Translations under genes and position numbers: made by a program
In this document: in pieces, positions 8,344 through 17,053 of the stretch
How the letters are laid out: each line of letters starts with the position of its first letter
Numbering within the stretch: the stretch's first letter is position 1
Source of the DNA: Brevibacterium sp. W7.2
GTDB lineage: Bacteria; Actinomycetota; Actinomycetes; Actinomycetales; Brevibacteriaceae
Assembly (NCBI RefSeq): GCF_018137945.1
Contig: NZ_CP073089.1
Coordinates: 3,720,001 to 3,784,000, forward strand
DNA length: 64,000 nt
Direction of reading: 5' to 3'
The notes under the pieces: model-generated
Seen by the model: the letters and a program-made list of their open reading frames with translations, nothing else
Told to the model about the DNA's origin: nothing
Databases searched by the model: none

Positions 8344-8508
8344 TCACTCCTCTGCCGGCAGCCCCTCCTTGCGGCGCTCATCCTGCGAACCCGAGTCGTC
8401 GACGTCGCCGTCCGTCTCGGCGAAGACCTCGTCGCGCAGATCCTGGCGGTGCTGCTCCTGCTCGAAGCGCTCTTCGCGGAGTTCGTCGTTGTTTTTGTGG
8501 TGTCCCAT
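8344..8508 (-). CDS. small hydrophilic acidic protein, unknown function
   Basis: A 54-residue, highly charged protein beginning MGHHKNNDELREERFEQEQ and ending in Glu/Asp-rich sequence; no membrane segment and no cysteine. It looks disordered or a single amphipathic helix. ATG 8508 has a GAGGAC ribosome site; an upstream ATG would add 16 residues without one. Function not recognised. Confidence 0.6.
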   Translation of the reverse strand: MGHHKNNDELREERFEQEQHRQDLRDEVFAETDGDVDDSGSQDERRKEGLPAEE

Positions 8509-8651
8509 GGCGTCCTCACTTCCCTTGCGTGTCGGGCTGAGCATGCCCGTGCCCACAGTCTGCCCGTCCGCGGCCGGCTTGGCCAGACCCCTTGTCGGAT
8601 CGCCGCGGGTCGTGCCGAGAGGTGAGCCGCGTCGTCAGGCAGGGAGCGTCG

Positions 8652-9461
8652 TCACACTCGCGCCCGCACCGTTCGCGCCGACCAGCGTCCGTCGGCGTGC
8701 CCGACCGCGATCGGGTGCTCGAACGCCGTCGAGACCGCCTCGGTGGTGAGCACCGCGTCGATCGGTCCAGCGGCCGTGAGCCTGCCGCGGGAGATGAGCA
8801 CGGCGTGCGAGGTCGTCTCGGGGATCTCCTCAAGATGATGGGTGACGAGCAGCGTGGTGAGCTCCGGCGAGGTCACCGACAGGGCATCGATCGTCTCGAG
8901 CAGCTGCTCGCGGGCGGCGACATCGAGTCCGGTGGTCGGCTCGTCGAAGAGGAGGAGCTCGGGGTCGGCGATGAGCGCCCGGGCGACGAGAGCGCGACCC
9001 CGCTCCCCCTGGGACAGCACCTGCCACCCGGCGTCGGCACGGGAGGTCAGCCCCACCTCGGCGAGCATCGCAGCGGCGCGCGCGAGGTCGGAGGCGGTCG
9101 GCTCCCAGCGCAGAGGTCGCTCGATCGTCCCGGTCAGACCGGTGAGGACGACGTCGCGGACGGGCAGGTTCGACCGCAGCGGATGGCGCGGATTGACGTG
9201 GCCGATGTGCCGGCGCAGGGCCGCGAGCTCGACCCGGCCCATCCGCTGCCCGAGGACGTCGACGGTCCCCGAGGTCGGGAACACCTGGGCGCCGGCGAAC
9301 GAGAGGATCGTCGACTTCCCTGCCCCGTTCGGCCCGAGCAGCACCCAGTGCTCGCCGCGCTCGATCCGCAGGTCGATGCCGTGGAGGATCTTCGTCGCCC
9401 CGCGCCGGAACGTCACTGCGCGCAGATCGAGGACTGCTTCGGCCACGGCGCCGCCTTTCAT
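8652..9461 (-). CDS. orphan ABC transporter ATP-binding protein
   Basis: A 269-residue single ABC domain with Walker [10 protein letters not shown], signature LSQGERGRA, Walker B LLLFDEPTTG and the switch histidine in LVTHHLEEIP. The LSQGERGR-type signature and THHLEEI resemble the soluble YlmA/ModF-like group of iron-complex or molybdate-type ATPases. No permease gene is adjacent, so the partner or substrate is unknown. A TAGACT -10 box at 9483-9488 gives a leader of about 15 nt before ATG 9461; a GTG a few codons in is possible. Confidence 0.8.
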   Translation of the reverse strand: MKGGAVAEAVLDLRAVTFRRGATKILHGIDLRIERGEHWVLLGPNGAGKSTILSFAGAQVFPTSGTVDVLGQRMGRVELAALRRHIGHVNPRHPLRSNLPVRDVVLTGLTGTIERPLRWEPTASDLARAAAMLAEVGLTSRADAGWQVLSQGERGRALVARALIADPELLLFDEPTTGLDVAAREQLLETIDALSVTSPELTTLLVTHHLEEIPETTSHAVLISRGRLTAAGPIDAVLTTEAVSTAFEHPIAVGHADGRWSARTVRARV

Positions 9462-9482
9462 CGTCCGGTCACGGTCGGTTCG

Positions 9483-9488
9483 AGTCTA
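9483..9488 (-). promoter_or_regulatory. -10 box of the orphan ABC ATPase gene
   Basis: TAGACT on the minus strand, 21 nt before ATG 9461. The remaining spacer to 9584 holds a GCCGAGGCGG element (9501-9510) and no gene. Confidence 0.45.
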
Positions 9489-9584
9489 GGACCGACGATC
9501 GCCGAGGCGGTCGACCGTTTCCGCGATCGTGTTCCGCATCGTGGATGGAAGGCTCGGCGGGCGGCACCGACCCCGCCCGCGACC

Positions 9585-10217
9585 TTACGGTCCGGGGAGG
9601 TACCCAGCCCGCATCGCCTCGAGCACCGCGCGCGTCCGATCCTGCGTGCCGAGCTTCGCGAACGCGCGCACGAGATGGGTCTTCACCGTCGCCTCGGTGA
9701 TGTGGAGGCGCCTGCCGATCTCGGCATTGCTCAATCCCTCGCCGACCCCGCCGAGGACCTCGATCTCCCGCGGTGACAGCGCCGGCCCGGACGGCGCGCG
9801 CAGATGGTTCATCAGGGTCGTCGCCATCCGCGGCGCGAGCACCGTCTCCCCGCGCGCGGCAGCCCGCACCGCACGCACGATCTGGTCGGCACCGCTGTCC
9901 TTGAGGAGATAGCCGACCGCACCGGCCTCGACCGCGCGGACGATGTCGGCGTCCTCGTCGTACGTGGTGAGGACGACGACCTTCGTCGCCGGATGCGCCG
10001 AGGTGATCGCCGCGGTCGCCGCGGCCCCGTCGAGGCGGGGCATCCGCAGATCCATGAGCACGACGTCGGGGCTCAGGCGCGCCACCGCGGCGAGGCATTC
10101 CTGCCCGTCACCCGCCTCGGCGACGACGTCGATGCCGTCCTTCGCGGCCAGCAGCGCGACGAGGCCGCTGCGCACGACCGGATGATCGTCGGCGAGGATC
10201 ACTCGCACATCAGGCAT
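9585..10217 (-). CDS. NarL/LuxR-family response regulator
   Basis: 210 residues: a receiver domain (VRVILADDHPVVRSGL, phosphoacceptor aspartate in PDVVLMDLRMP, lysine in YLLKDSG) and a C-terminal LuxR-type helix-turn-helix (LSPREIEVLGGVGEGLSNAEIGRRLHITEATVKTHL). It is the partner of the kinase immediately upstream; the start overlaps the kinase stop by 8 nt, implying translational coupling. It probably controls the exporter genes of the same operon. Confidence 0.92.
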   Translation of the reverse strand: MPDVRVILADDHPVVRSGLVALLAAKDGIDVVAEAGDGQECLAAVARLSPDVVLMDLRMPRLDGAAATAAITSAHPATKVVVLTTYDEDADIVRAVEAGAVGYLLKDSGADQIVRAVRAAARGETVLAPRMATTLMNHLRAPSGPALSPREIEVLGGVGEGLSNAEIGRRLHITEATVKTHLVRAFAKLGTQDRTRAVLEAMRAGYLPGP

Positions 10218-11472
10218 GTCCGTCCTCACTTCCGGTGCGCGCGACCGTGATGTCGAGGCGGGTGCCCTGCCCGGGCCGGGAGGCGATGGCGAGGTCCGCG
10301 CCGATCTCGGCGGCGCGCTGCCGCATCGAGGGCAGTCCGAAGTGGCCGTGTCCGTCGGTCGCGCCCCGGTCGGCGGCGGGATCGAAGCCGATGCCGTCGT
10401 CGCTGACGCTCAGGCGCGCTGTGTCCTCATCAGCGGTGAAGGTCACCGTCACCGAGGCGGCCTCGGCGTGCTTGAGGACGTTCGCCAGTGCCTCCTGGAG
10501 GCCGCGGAGGACCATGATCTTCTCATTGACGTCGAGTCCGGTCGCGGACTGGTCGATGACGGCCCGCACCTCCATCCGGCCGGGGCTCACCGTCTGCGCT
10601 CGGGCACATGTGCGCTCGAGCGCCCCGAGGAACGCGGAGTCGTCCCACCGCTGCTGGCCGGACTGGACGAGCGCTCGGGCCTCGCCGAGGTTGTCGTGGG
10701 CGACCCGACGGATCGCGCGCAGGGTTGCCTCCGCCTCGGCGGGCCGGCGCACCTGGTCGAGTCCGGCTTCGGAGAGGAGGACGATCGAGGTGAAGCCCTG
10801 CGCGAGGGTGTCGTGGATGTCGCGGGCGACCCTCTCCCGCTCCGCCGCCGCCCCGGCGAGGTGATGGGCGCGGGCGAGCTCGTCCTGGGTGCGCCGCAGC
10901 GTCCGCAGCAGCTCGGCACGGTCCTCGCTCTGCCTGATGATCCGATCGATCCACAGCCCCATGGCGAAGCTCGCCGCGCACGGGACCACCACTTGGAGGA
11001 AGACATCGACGGGATCGAGACCTCCGGTGCGGATGCCGATCCCCGCGGTGAGTCCCGCGGCGAGGACGATGAAGGCGATGACCACTTCGCGCAGTCCGCC
11101 GGAGAACATCCAGATGTGGCCGAGGGCGAAGAAGTACATGAAGGCGCCGTAGGGAGTCAGCATCGTGGCGACGACGAAGCAGACGATGACGATGAGGACA
11201 TAGGCGCGCCCGCGGTTCGGCGGCGGCCAGTCGGGAATGACGAGCACCGAGTAGGCGACGACGATGACGGCCAAGGGGGCGAGCGCCAGCAGCGCCTCAG
11301 GCCAGGGGATGACGACGGCGTAGAAGACCGCGGTGCCCGCGAAGCAGAGATAGAACGCCAGGTGCCACCAGCGCGCAGAGGTCTCGACGACCGAGGCACC
11401 GCCCACGGCGTGCAGGTCGGCCCGCGCCGGGAGATCCTCTGCGCTGTCCATACCACTGAGCTTATGAGCCAT
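10210..11472 (-). CDS. NarL-type sensor histidine kinase (HisKA_3)
   Basis: A 420-residue membrane kinase. Residues about 35-170 hold some six hydrophobic helices without a large extracellular domain, the 'intramembrane sensing' layout known for drug-responsive kinases. The phosphoacceptor histidine is in RERVARDIHDTLAQGF, followed by an ATPase domain with the N box (EALANVLKHAEA), DDGIGFD and GHFGLPSMRQRA. ATG 11472 overlaps the permease stop by 11 nt and has a GGAAG site; a second ATG at 11451 is the alternative. Together with the ABC genes it looks like a stress- or antibiotic-sensing module. Confidence 0.9.
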   Translation of the reverse strand: MAHKLSGMDSAEDLPARADLHAVGGASVVETSARWWHLAFYLCFAGTAVFYAVVIPWPEALLALAPLAVIVVAYSVLVIPDWPPPNRGRAYVLIVIVCFVVATMLTPYGAFMYFFALGHIWMFSGGLREVVIAFIVLAAGLTAGIGIRTGGLDPVDVFLQVVVPCAASFAMGLWIDRIIRQSEDRAELLRTLRRTQDELARAHHLAGAAAERERVARDIHDTLAQGFTSIVLLSEAGLDQVRRPAEAEATLRAIRRVAHDNLGEARALVQSGQQRWDDSAFLGALERTCARAQTVSPGRMEVRAVIDQSATGLDVNEKIMVLRGLQEALANVLKHAEAASVTVTFTADEDTARLSVSDDGIGFDPAADRGATDGHGHFGLPSMRQRAAEIGADLAIASRPGQGTRLDITVARTGSEDGHA

Positions 11473-12334
11473 TCTGCTTCCATTTGAAGGTTTTCATCGC
11501 GAGGATCAGTCCGAGCACGAACCACGCGGCGATGATGCCGACGCCCAGCCACGGGTCGGCGGTCTTCATCTCCGGGGCGTCGAACGCCCACTCGGGCAGG
11601 AACGCGTATTGGAGTCCCACGGCCGTCCATCGCAGCGGGAAGACCGCGGAGATGCCGAGCAGCCAGTCCGGCAGGAGGCTCGGCAGCATGTAGACGCCGG
11701 AGATGAATGAGAGCACCATCGTCGGGACGACGGCGAGGGTGGCACCGGCCTGCTCGGTTCTTGCGACCGAGGCGAGAGCGATCCCGAGCACGGCCCCGGC
11801 CGCCGTCGACAGCAGCATGACGCCGACGATGACGGCCCAGCGCAGCGGGTCCGTCGGCAGTGACGCATCGAAGACGAGCGTGGCGACGAGCAGGAGGAGG
11901 ATGCTCTGGATGATGACGAGGATGAGGGTCATGCCGATCTTGCCGAGGAAGTAGCTGACCTCCGGCAGCGGGGTGGCCGAGAGCCGGCGGATGGTGCCGT
12001 TGAAGCGGTCGACGGCGACGTAGCCCGTGAGGTTCTGGAAGCCGCTGAGCGCGGCGCCGACGGCGAGGAGTCCGGGCAGGTAGGTCTGGGCCACGGACAG
12101 AGTCTGTCCGTCGGGGCCGGGCAGCGGCGGCATATCGTCGAAGATCGCGCCGAAGAGGAGCATGAGCAGGGCGGGGAAGAAGAGGACGAGGAAGAGGGAG
12201 AGATAGTCCTGAGCGAGGACGGCGATCTCGATCTTCGTCCGCTGCCAGCCGAGCGCGAACACCGGCGGACGCCACTGGGGACTGATCGTGGTCGCGGACG
12301 GTCGGTCCACCTCGGCGGTGTGCTGTCGGTTCAT
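11462..12334 (-). CDS. ABC-2 type exporter permease
   Basis: 290 residues with six predicted membrane helices and an extracellular loop after helix 1 (DDMPPLPGPDGQTL), the ABC-2 permease architecture of drug and lipid exporters (DrrB/LnrMN-like). Its ATG overlaps the ATPase stop (ATGA) and its stop overlaps the kinase start. Substrate unknown; the linked two-component system suggests an antimicrobial compound. Confidence 0.88.
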   Translation of the reverse strand: MNRQHTAEVDRPSATTISPQWRPPVFALGWQRTKIEIAVLAQDYLSLFLVLFFPALLMLLFGAIFDDMPPLPGPDGQTLSVAQTYLPGLLAVGAALSGFQNLTGYVAVDRFNGTIRRLSATPLPEVSYFLGKIGMTLILVIIQSILLLLVATLVFDASLPTDPLRWAVIVGVMLLSTAAGAVLGIALASVARTEQAGATLAVVPTMVLSFISGVYMLPSLLPDWLLGISAVFPLRWTAVGLQYAFLPEWAFDAPEMKTADPWLGVGIIAAWFVLGLILAMKTFKWKQNGS

Positions 12335-13314
12335 CGTCGGCTCCTTGCCTCGGTGGTCGGGGAATCTGCCGTCTCGGGTGATCGATCGGTCGGTGCCGCC
12401 GAGGCGGTGCCGGCAGTGCCGCTCGCAGGGCTGTCGACACCGTCAGCAGTGCCGTCATCGGCGCCGCCGATGAGCTCGACGTAGACGTCTTCGAGGCTCG
12501 GCCGCACCACCCGCAGACCGGGGATCTCCGCCGTGTTCGGCGAGGTCAGCGACGCGACGAGGGCCGTCGGGGTCGCTGTGCGCTCGACGCGGTCGGCGCC
12601 GGTCTCGTCGACCCAGTGCACGCGGGGCATGCGCGCGAGCGGTCCGCCGATGTCCTCAGGAGCTCCCTCATCGATGAGCACTCCGTGGTTGATGATCCCG
12701 ATGCGGTCGGCGAGCGCCTCCGCCTCGTCGAGGTAGTGCGTCGTGAGCACGATCGTCGTGCCGTCGCCGTGGAGTCTGCGGATGAGGTCCCAGAACTGCC
12801 GTCTCGAGACCGGATCGAATCCGGTCGTCGGCTCATCGAGGAAGAGGATCTCCGGGCGACCGACGAGCCCCAGAGCGACGTCGAGGCGGCGGCGCTGCCC
12901 ACCGGAGAGACGGGAGACCTTGTCGTTCGCCTTCTCGGTCAGGCCGACGGCGGCGATGAGCTCGTCGACATCGGCCGGATGCGGGTAGATGTGCGCGAGC
13001 TGGCGCATCGTCTGGGCCACGGTGAAGTGGGAGCCGTCGGTGGCCTCCTGGAGGACGACGCCGATGCGGGACCGGAACGCGGCGGGAGCGCCGTAGGGGA
13101 CGAATCCGAGGACGGAGATCTCCCCGGACGTCGGCTTCAGGGCCCCGTCGAGCATGTTGACCGTCGTCGACTTCCCTGCCCCATTGGGTCCGAGGAGGCA
13201 GTAGCACTCGCCGACGCCGATCGTGAGGTCGATCCCGTCGACGGCGTTGAACGGGTCCTGCTTGGGTCGCCGGTAGGTCCGGACGAGGTCTCGGGCGGTG
13301 ATTGCGTGAGCCAT
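12331..13314 (-). CDS. ABC-2 type exporter ATP-binding protein (DrrA-like)
   Basis: 327 residues: Walker [11 protein letters not shown]-loop VVLQEATD, signature RLSGGQRRRLDVALGL, Walker B EILFLDEPTTGFDP and H-loop LTTHYLDEAEAL, then a DrrA-type C-terminal extension ending in low-complexity Thr/Asp/Ser sequence. It energises export by the downstream permease. ATG 13314 is preceded by a short GGA site. First gene of the four-gene exporter/two-component operon. Confidence 0.9.
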   Translation of the reverse strand: MAHAITARDLVRTYRRPKQDPFNAVDGIDLTIGVGECYCLLGPNGAGKSTTVNMLDGALKPTSGEISVLGFVPYGAPAAFRSRIGVVLQEATDGSHFTVAQTMRQLAHIYPHPADVDELIAAVGLTEKANDKVSRLSGGQRRRLDVALGLVGRPEILFLDEPTTGFDPVSRRQFWDLIRRLHGDGTTIVLTTHYLDEAEALADRIGIINHGVLIDEGAPEDIGGPLARMPRVHWVDETGADRVERTATPTALVASLTSPNTAEIPGLRVVRPSLEDVYVELIGGADDGTADGVDSPASGTAGTASAAPTDRSPETADSPTTEARSRR

Positions 13315-13365
13315 GGTTCCATCCTCGGCGCACCGCGATCCGTCCGAAACGCCCGAGCAGTGGAC

Positions 13366-13400
13366 GACCGCTGTCCCCCGATCGGTGGACACGAGCGGTC
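13366..13400. promoter_or_regulatory. imperfect inverted repeat upstream of the exporter operon
   Basis: GACCGCT-GTCC (13366-13376) pairs with GGAC-ACG-AGCGGTC (13387-13400) with a 3-nt bulge. It lies 50-85 nt before the exporter operon start and also downstream of the RibD-like gene, so it may be an operator or a terminator. The same gap has a GCCGAGGCGG element at 13409-13418 and two copies of CAGTGCAGGTG. Confidence 0.4.
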
Positions 13401-13451
13401 ACGACCGCGCCGAGGCGGCTCGCCCTCCCGCTGTCAGTGCAGGTGAGACGC

Positions 13452-14033
13452 TCAGTGCAGGTGGGGCCGGTAGATGAGCTCCTGGGTGCGTCCGTCGAGG
13501 GTGCGGCAGTAGAGGAGTTCGAGGTCGAAGTCCTCGGCGCCGTCGAAGATCGGTTCGGTTCCGGTGCGGCCGGTCAGGGCGGGGAAGATCGTCACCTGCA
13601 GGCGGTCGACGAGCCCGGCGTCCATGAGTGCGCGGTTCATCGCGAGGCTGCCGTGTGAGCGCAGCGGCACATCGGAGCTCTCCTTGAGCCGGGTGACGAC
13701 CTCGACGGCATCGCCGCGCACGAGGGTTGCGTCGGGCCAGTCGAGCGGTTCGCTCAGCGTGTTCGAGATGACCGTGGTCGGGAGGTTGCGCATCTCGGTC
13801 ACCCACGGGTCGAAGACCTCGGAGTCCTCGCCGGCCGCGGCGATCATCGCGGCGAACGCCCGGTACGTGTTCGCCCCGAGGACGAGCCGCTGGTCACCGG
13901 AGTACTCGCCGAGGCGCTCCTCGAGGAGTTCGGGACCCTGCTTGCCCCAGTAGCCGCCCCAGTCGGATTCCTCGGAGACGGTGGCGCGTGAGTTGAGGCT
14001 GCTGAACACGTCGAACGTGTAGGTGGCGGTCAT
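13452..14033 (-). CDS. dihydrofolate reductase / RibD C-terminal-domain protein
   Basis: 193 residues, the size and pattern of the RibD C-terminal (DHFR-like) fold: a first strand YTFDVFSSLNSRATV, then GDQRLVLGANTYRAF, TTVISNTL, LRSHGSLAMNRALMDAGLVDRLQVTIFPALTG and a final YCRTLDGRTQELIYRP strand. Such proteins are NADPH-dependent reductases of unknown physiological substrate, not true DHFR. ATG 14033 has a GGGAGGA ribosome site. A TAGTCT box (14083-14088, minus strand) within an inverted repeat GTTCGAG/CTCGAAC may be its promoter. Confidence 0.75.
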   Translation of the reverse strand: MTATYTFDVFSSLNSRATVSEESDWGGYWGKQGPELLEERLGEYSGDQRLVLGANTYRAFAAMIAAAGEDSEVFDPWVTEMRNLPTTVISNTLSEPLDWPDATLVRGDAVEVVTRLKESSDVPLRSHGSLAMNRALMDAGLVDRLQVTIFPALTGRTGTEPIFDGAEDFDLELLYCRTLDGRTQELIYRPHLH

Positions 14034-14078
14034 GGTGGTCCTCCCAATGCAGCGGTGCATGTGGTTGTCGAGTGGTTC

Positions 14079-14206
14079 GAGACTAGCCCTCGAACCGCCT
14101 CGGCGATAGGGGTGCGGGGCAGCACGACGAGCACTGTCCGCTCTGCCGTCGCCGAGGTTCCACATCATGGATTTTCCGTGGTGGGACCACCTCGGCGCGC
14201 GATAAT
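14079..14206. promoter_or_regulatory. divergent promoter region, RibD-like gene / IclR gene
   Basis: It holds a GTTCGAG-N6-CCTCGAAC inverted repeat around a minus-strand TAGTCT, two GCCGAGGYGG elements in reverse orientation (14095-14104 and 14187-14196), and GATAAT (14201-14206) exactly 6 nt before ATG 14213 of the IclR gene, indicating a leaderless transcript. Confidence 0.5.
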
Positions 14207-14212
14207 CGGATC

Positions 14213-15136
14213 ATGGTCACTGGCGTGGATCCCGAGGACATCGGGCGGATGAAGATGCGGGGGAAGATCCTGCGCCGGTCCGCTTCGTTCAACGTCGCCC
14301 ATGCCGTCGATGACCTCGAGCCGGGCACCGGCGCGCAGAGCATCCAGCGGGCGCTCTCGCTCCTGGGACTCGTCGGTCTGCTGGCCAGCGACGGGAAGAC
14401 CGGGGCGAGCCTGTCGGAGATCGCCTCGATCAGCGGGCGGCCGAAGGCGAGCGTCCACCGGATGCTCCAGGCGCTCATCGCGATGGGCTATGTCGAGCGC
14501 CTCGATGAGGGCGGGTACCGCCTCGGCGTGCAGTCGCAGATCCTCGGGCAGCTCGCGCAGAAGTCCGTCGATCCCCTCGTCATCGAGTCCGAGTCGAGTC
14601 TGCTCAGGCTCGCCGAGATCACCCAGGACACCGCGTTCCTCACCCTGCGCACCGGCAGCTATTCGATCTGCGCGCGGCGCGAGGAGGGCTTCGGGGAGAT
14701 CTTCAACAACGCCCTCGCCGTCGGCGACCGGCATCCGCTGGGCATCGGAGCCGGCAGTCTCGCGATCATGGCGGAGCTTCCCGGCGCCGAGGTGGACGCC
14801 CTGTTCGCGGCGAACGAGCAGATCCTCGCGCAGCGCTATCCGAAGGTCCGCATCGACCAGCTCCGCGACATCATCGACCAGGCCCGCATCGACGGCTTCG
14901 TCCACAACCCTGGACTGTTCGCGCAGGGGTCGTGGGCGGTGGGAGTCGCACTCAAGGTTCGCGGGGAGCGCCCGCGCGCCGCCCTGTCGATCGCCTCGAT
15001 CGCCGATCGCGTCACCGGTCAGCGGGTCGAGCACCTCGTCGCCCTGCTCCGCCGGGAGGCGAAGATCATCGCCGAGGCGCTCGCCGCCGACGCGGAACCG
15101 GGGAGCTCGTCCTCGTCCGCCGAGACGGACAGTTAG
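14213..15136 (+). CDS. IclR-family transcriptional regulator
   Basis: 307 residues: an unusual basic N-terminus, winged helix-turn-helix at about residues 40-100 (AQSIQRALSLLGLVG, LSEIASISGRPKASVHRMLQALIAMGYVERLDEGGYRLG), and the IclR effector domain (about 115-285) with the typical RREEGFGEIFNNALAVGDRHPLGIGAGSLAIMA stretch, then a Ser-rich tail. Leaderless start at ATG 14213. Targets are unknown; the divergent neighbour is the RibD-like gene. Confidence 0.88.
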   Translation: MVTGVDPEDIGRMKMRGKILRRSASFNVAHAVDDLEPGTGAQSIQRALSLLGLVGLLASDGKTGASLSEIASISGRPKASVHRMLQALIAMGYVERLDEGGYRLGVQSQILGQLAQKSVDPLVIESESSLLRLAEITQDTAFLTLRTGSYSICARREEGFGEIFNNALAVGDRHPLGIGAGSLAIMAELPGAEVDALFAANEQILAQRYPKVRIDQLRDIIDQARIDGFVHNPGLFAQGSWAVGVALKVRGERPRAALSIASIADRVTGQRVEHLVALLRREAKIIAEALAADAEPGSSSSSAETDS

Positions 15137-15176
15137 CGCCGAGACCGACGGTCAGAAGTGTCAGTCTCGGCGCTAA
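15133..15176. terminator. inverted repeat, bidirectional terminator candidate
   Basis: TTAGCGCCGAGAC (15133-15145) and GTCTCGGCGCTAA (15164-15176) are perfect 13-bp arms; pairing continues past one mismatch for 3 more bp. It begins inside the IclR stop codon and lies between convergent genes. A partial direct copy, GTCTCGGTGC, follows 18 nt further on. Confidence 0.65.
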
Positions 15177-15197
15177 GTGGCGGTCTCGGTGCGGACT

Positions 15198-15452
15198 TCA
15201 GAGCAGAGCGAGGTCCTTGAGCTTGGTTTCGACCTCGGGGTTGGTCGGCTCGACCTGGTGGGAGCCGTCGGGGTAGACGACGACCGGGATGTTCGTCCGA
15301 CCCGAGATCGCCTTCGCGTCGTCGGCCCGCTCGGGCTCCGCGACGAGATCGACGTAATCGAAGTCGATGCCGAGCTCGGTCAGCTGCTTCTTCGTGCGCC
15401 GGCAGTCGCCGCACCATTCCGCTCCGTACATCGTGATCGTGTTCTCAGCCAT
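15198..15452 (-). CDS. glutaredoxin-like protein (mycoredoxin type)
   Basis: 84 residues starting MAENTITMYGAEWCGDCRR, a thioredoxin fold with a CGDC active site, TNIPVVVYPDG (cis-proline loop) and an acidic C-terminal helix. Length and motif fit actinobacterial mycoredoxin/NrdH-type redoxins, which reduce mixed disulfides with mycothiol as partner. ATG 15452 follows a GAAAGG site. It is monocistronic: the next gene ends 123 nt upstream, and that gap shows no gene. Confidence 0.85.
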   Translation of the reverse strand: MAENTITMYGAEWCGDCRRTKKQLTELGIDFDYVDLVAEPERADDAKAISGRTNIPVVVYPDGSHQVEPTNPEVETKLKDLALL

Positions 15453-15575
15453 GCTCGACCTTTCGTGTGAGGCGCTCCCGCCGGAGTCGACCGGCGCATT
15501 CATGCGAACCGCAGCCGCGGCCTGACTATTCCGCCCGCCGGACCCGACGCACCGCGACCCACCCCGTCCCACCCC

Positions 15576-16421
15576 TCACCGGAGGACGACGGTGCGCTTT
15601 CCGTTGAGGAACACCCGGCCCTCGCAGTGCCAGCGCACAGCGTTCGAGAGTGCCTTGCATTCGGTGTCCCGGCCGGCTGCGACGAGATCCTGCGGACCGA
15701 AGGCGTGGTCGACCTCGGTGACGGCTTGGGCGATGATCGGCCCCTCATCCAACTCGCTGTTGACGAAGTGGGCGGTCGCGCCCACGGTCTTCACTCCCCG
15801 CTCGTACGCCTGGTGGTAGGGCTTCGCCCCCTTGAACGAGGGGAGGAACGAGTGGTGGATGTTGATCGCCCGCCCCGTGAGCTCACGGGCCAGATCGTCG
15901 GAGAGGACCTGCATGTACCGGGCGAGGACGACGAGGTCGATCTCAAACCGGTCGACGAGGTCGAGCAGCTTGGCCTCGGCCTCCGGTTTCGTCTCCGCGG
16001 TCACGGGGATCCGGAAGAACGGCACGTGATGCCATTCGACGAGCTCCCGATGGTCGGGATGGTTCGACACGACCGCGGCGATCTCGACGGGCAGCTCCCC
16101 GATCCGGGCGCGGAAGAGGAGGTCGTTGAGGCAGTGCTCGAACTTCGAGACCATGATGAGGACTCGGCGCTTCTCCCCCTTCGGCCAGAGGTTCCACGAG
16201 GCATCGAGGTCCCCGGCCACCGCCTCGATCTCACTGCGCAGATCCTCGAGCGCCTCAGTCTCGAGCTCGAACTCGACGCGGAGGAAGAACCGCCTGCTCA
16301 GCGCGTCGTCGAACTGCTTGAGCTCCCTGATGTCACCGCCGTGTTCGAGCAGCGCCCCGGTGAGTGAGTGGACGATTCCCCGACGCTCATCGCATTCGAG
16401 GGAGAGGACGTATTCCGGCAT
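15576..16421 (-). CDS. purU: formyltetrahydrofolate deformylase
   Basis: 281 residues: N-terminal ACT domain (LSLECDERRGIVHSLTGALLEHGGDI), then a formyltransferase-type domain with FHSH-like substitutes, ARYMQVLSDDLA, INIHHSFLPSFKGAKPYHQAYERGVK and the catalytic aspartate in GATAHFVNSELDEGPII. It releases formate and tetrahydrofolate from 10-formyl-THF. Last gene of the sarcosine operon, 2 nt after soxG; there it would recycle folate one-carbon units made by sarcosine oxidase. Confidence 0.95.
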   Translation of the reverse strand: MPEYVLSLECDERRGIVHSLTGALLEHGGDIRELKQFDDALSRRFFLRVEFELETEALEDLRSEIEAVAGDLDASWNLWPKGEKRRVLIMVSKFEHCLNDLLFRARIGELPVEIAAVVSNHPDHRELVEWHHVPFFRIPVTAETKPEAEAKLLDLVDRFEIDLVVLARYMQVLSDDLARELTGRAINIHHSFLPSFKGAKPYHQAYERGVKTVGATAHFVNSELDEGPIIAQAVTEVDHAFGPQDLVAAGRDTECKALSNAVRWHCEGRVFLNGKRTVVLR

Positions 16422-16423
16422 GC

Positions 16424-17053
16424 TCAGCCCTTCCGATCGTGGTTAGAAGCCCCGGTGAACTCGGCCATCCCGTCGAGCAGCCACCGCACCATGAAGTCGG
16501 CGAAGCTCGAGCGCGGCAGCACGCGGAACTCCTCCTCCCCCGACCGGTGGAGGAGGACGGGCACCGGCCCGAGCTGCGTGACGATCGCCGTCCCGACAGG
16601 AAACGCCCGCGGGTGGAGGTCGGCGCGGCAGCTCTTCTCGAGCACGGTCCGGGCCCGTGGCCCCGTGAGCTCGAGGATCGTCCGGTTGGCCGAGAGCTCG
16701 ACGACCTGCCCGGGCAGTCCCTCGAGCGCGGCCTCGGCGGCGTCGGTCTCCCCCGGGCGCTGCGTGGCCGCGACGTCGACGGTGAGGAATTCGTCGGGGC
16801 TCAGCCACAGCGTGTGCCGCCCGGCCGCGTCCCCGGTCACCTCCCCGACCGCCTCAGGCAGAGTGATCCCCAGCGCGGATTCGATCGCCCGCGCCGAGGC
16901 GGTCCCCGGCACTGCGCGCACGCCGATCTGGACGGCGAAGGGACGTTCCCGCAACCCCACCTCGGCGGTGCTCGCCTCAGCCATCGCCTCGGCGAGGTGG
17001 GCGGCCGGGGACACCCGCAGGTCTTCGAGGACGGTGTCGGTGGTCTCAGCCAT
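16424..17053 (-). CDS. soxG: sarcosine oxidase gamma subunit
   Basis: 209 residues, the usual gamma-subunit length, with the GcvT-like fold signature [40 protein letters not shown] and a C-terminal [29 protein letters not shown]. It is a structural subunit of the heterotetrameric enzyme that oxidises sarcosine to glycine. ATG 17053 overlaps the soxA stop by 8 nt. Confidence 0.9.
   Translation of the reverse strand: MAETTDTVLEDLRVSPAAHLAEAMAEASTAEVGLRERPFAVQIGVRAVPGTASARAIESALGITLPEAVGEVTGDAAGRHTLWLSPDEFLTVDVAATQRPGETDAAEAALEGLPGQVVELSANRTILELTGPRARTVLEKSCRADLHPRAFPVGTAIVTQLGPVPVLLHRSGEEEFRVLPRSSFADFMVRWLLDGMAEFTGASNHDRKG

Noticed and set aside
13434..13463. CAGTGCAGGTG direct repeat as an operator
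   Set aside because: The second copy lies in the coding end of the RibD-like gene; more simply a small duplication at a gene end, like the others in this window.
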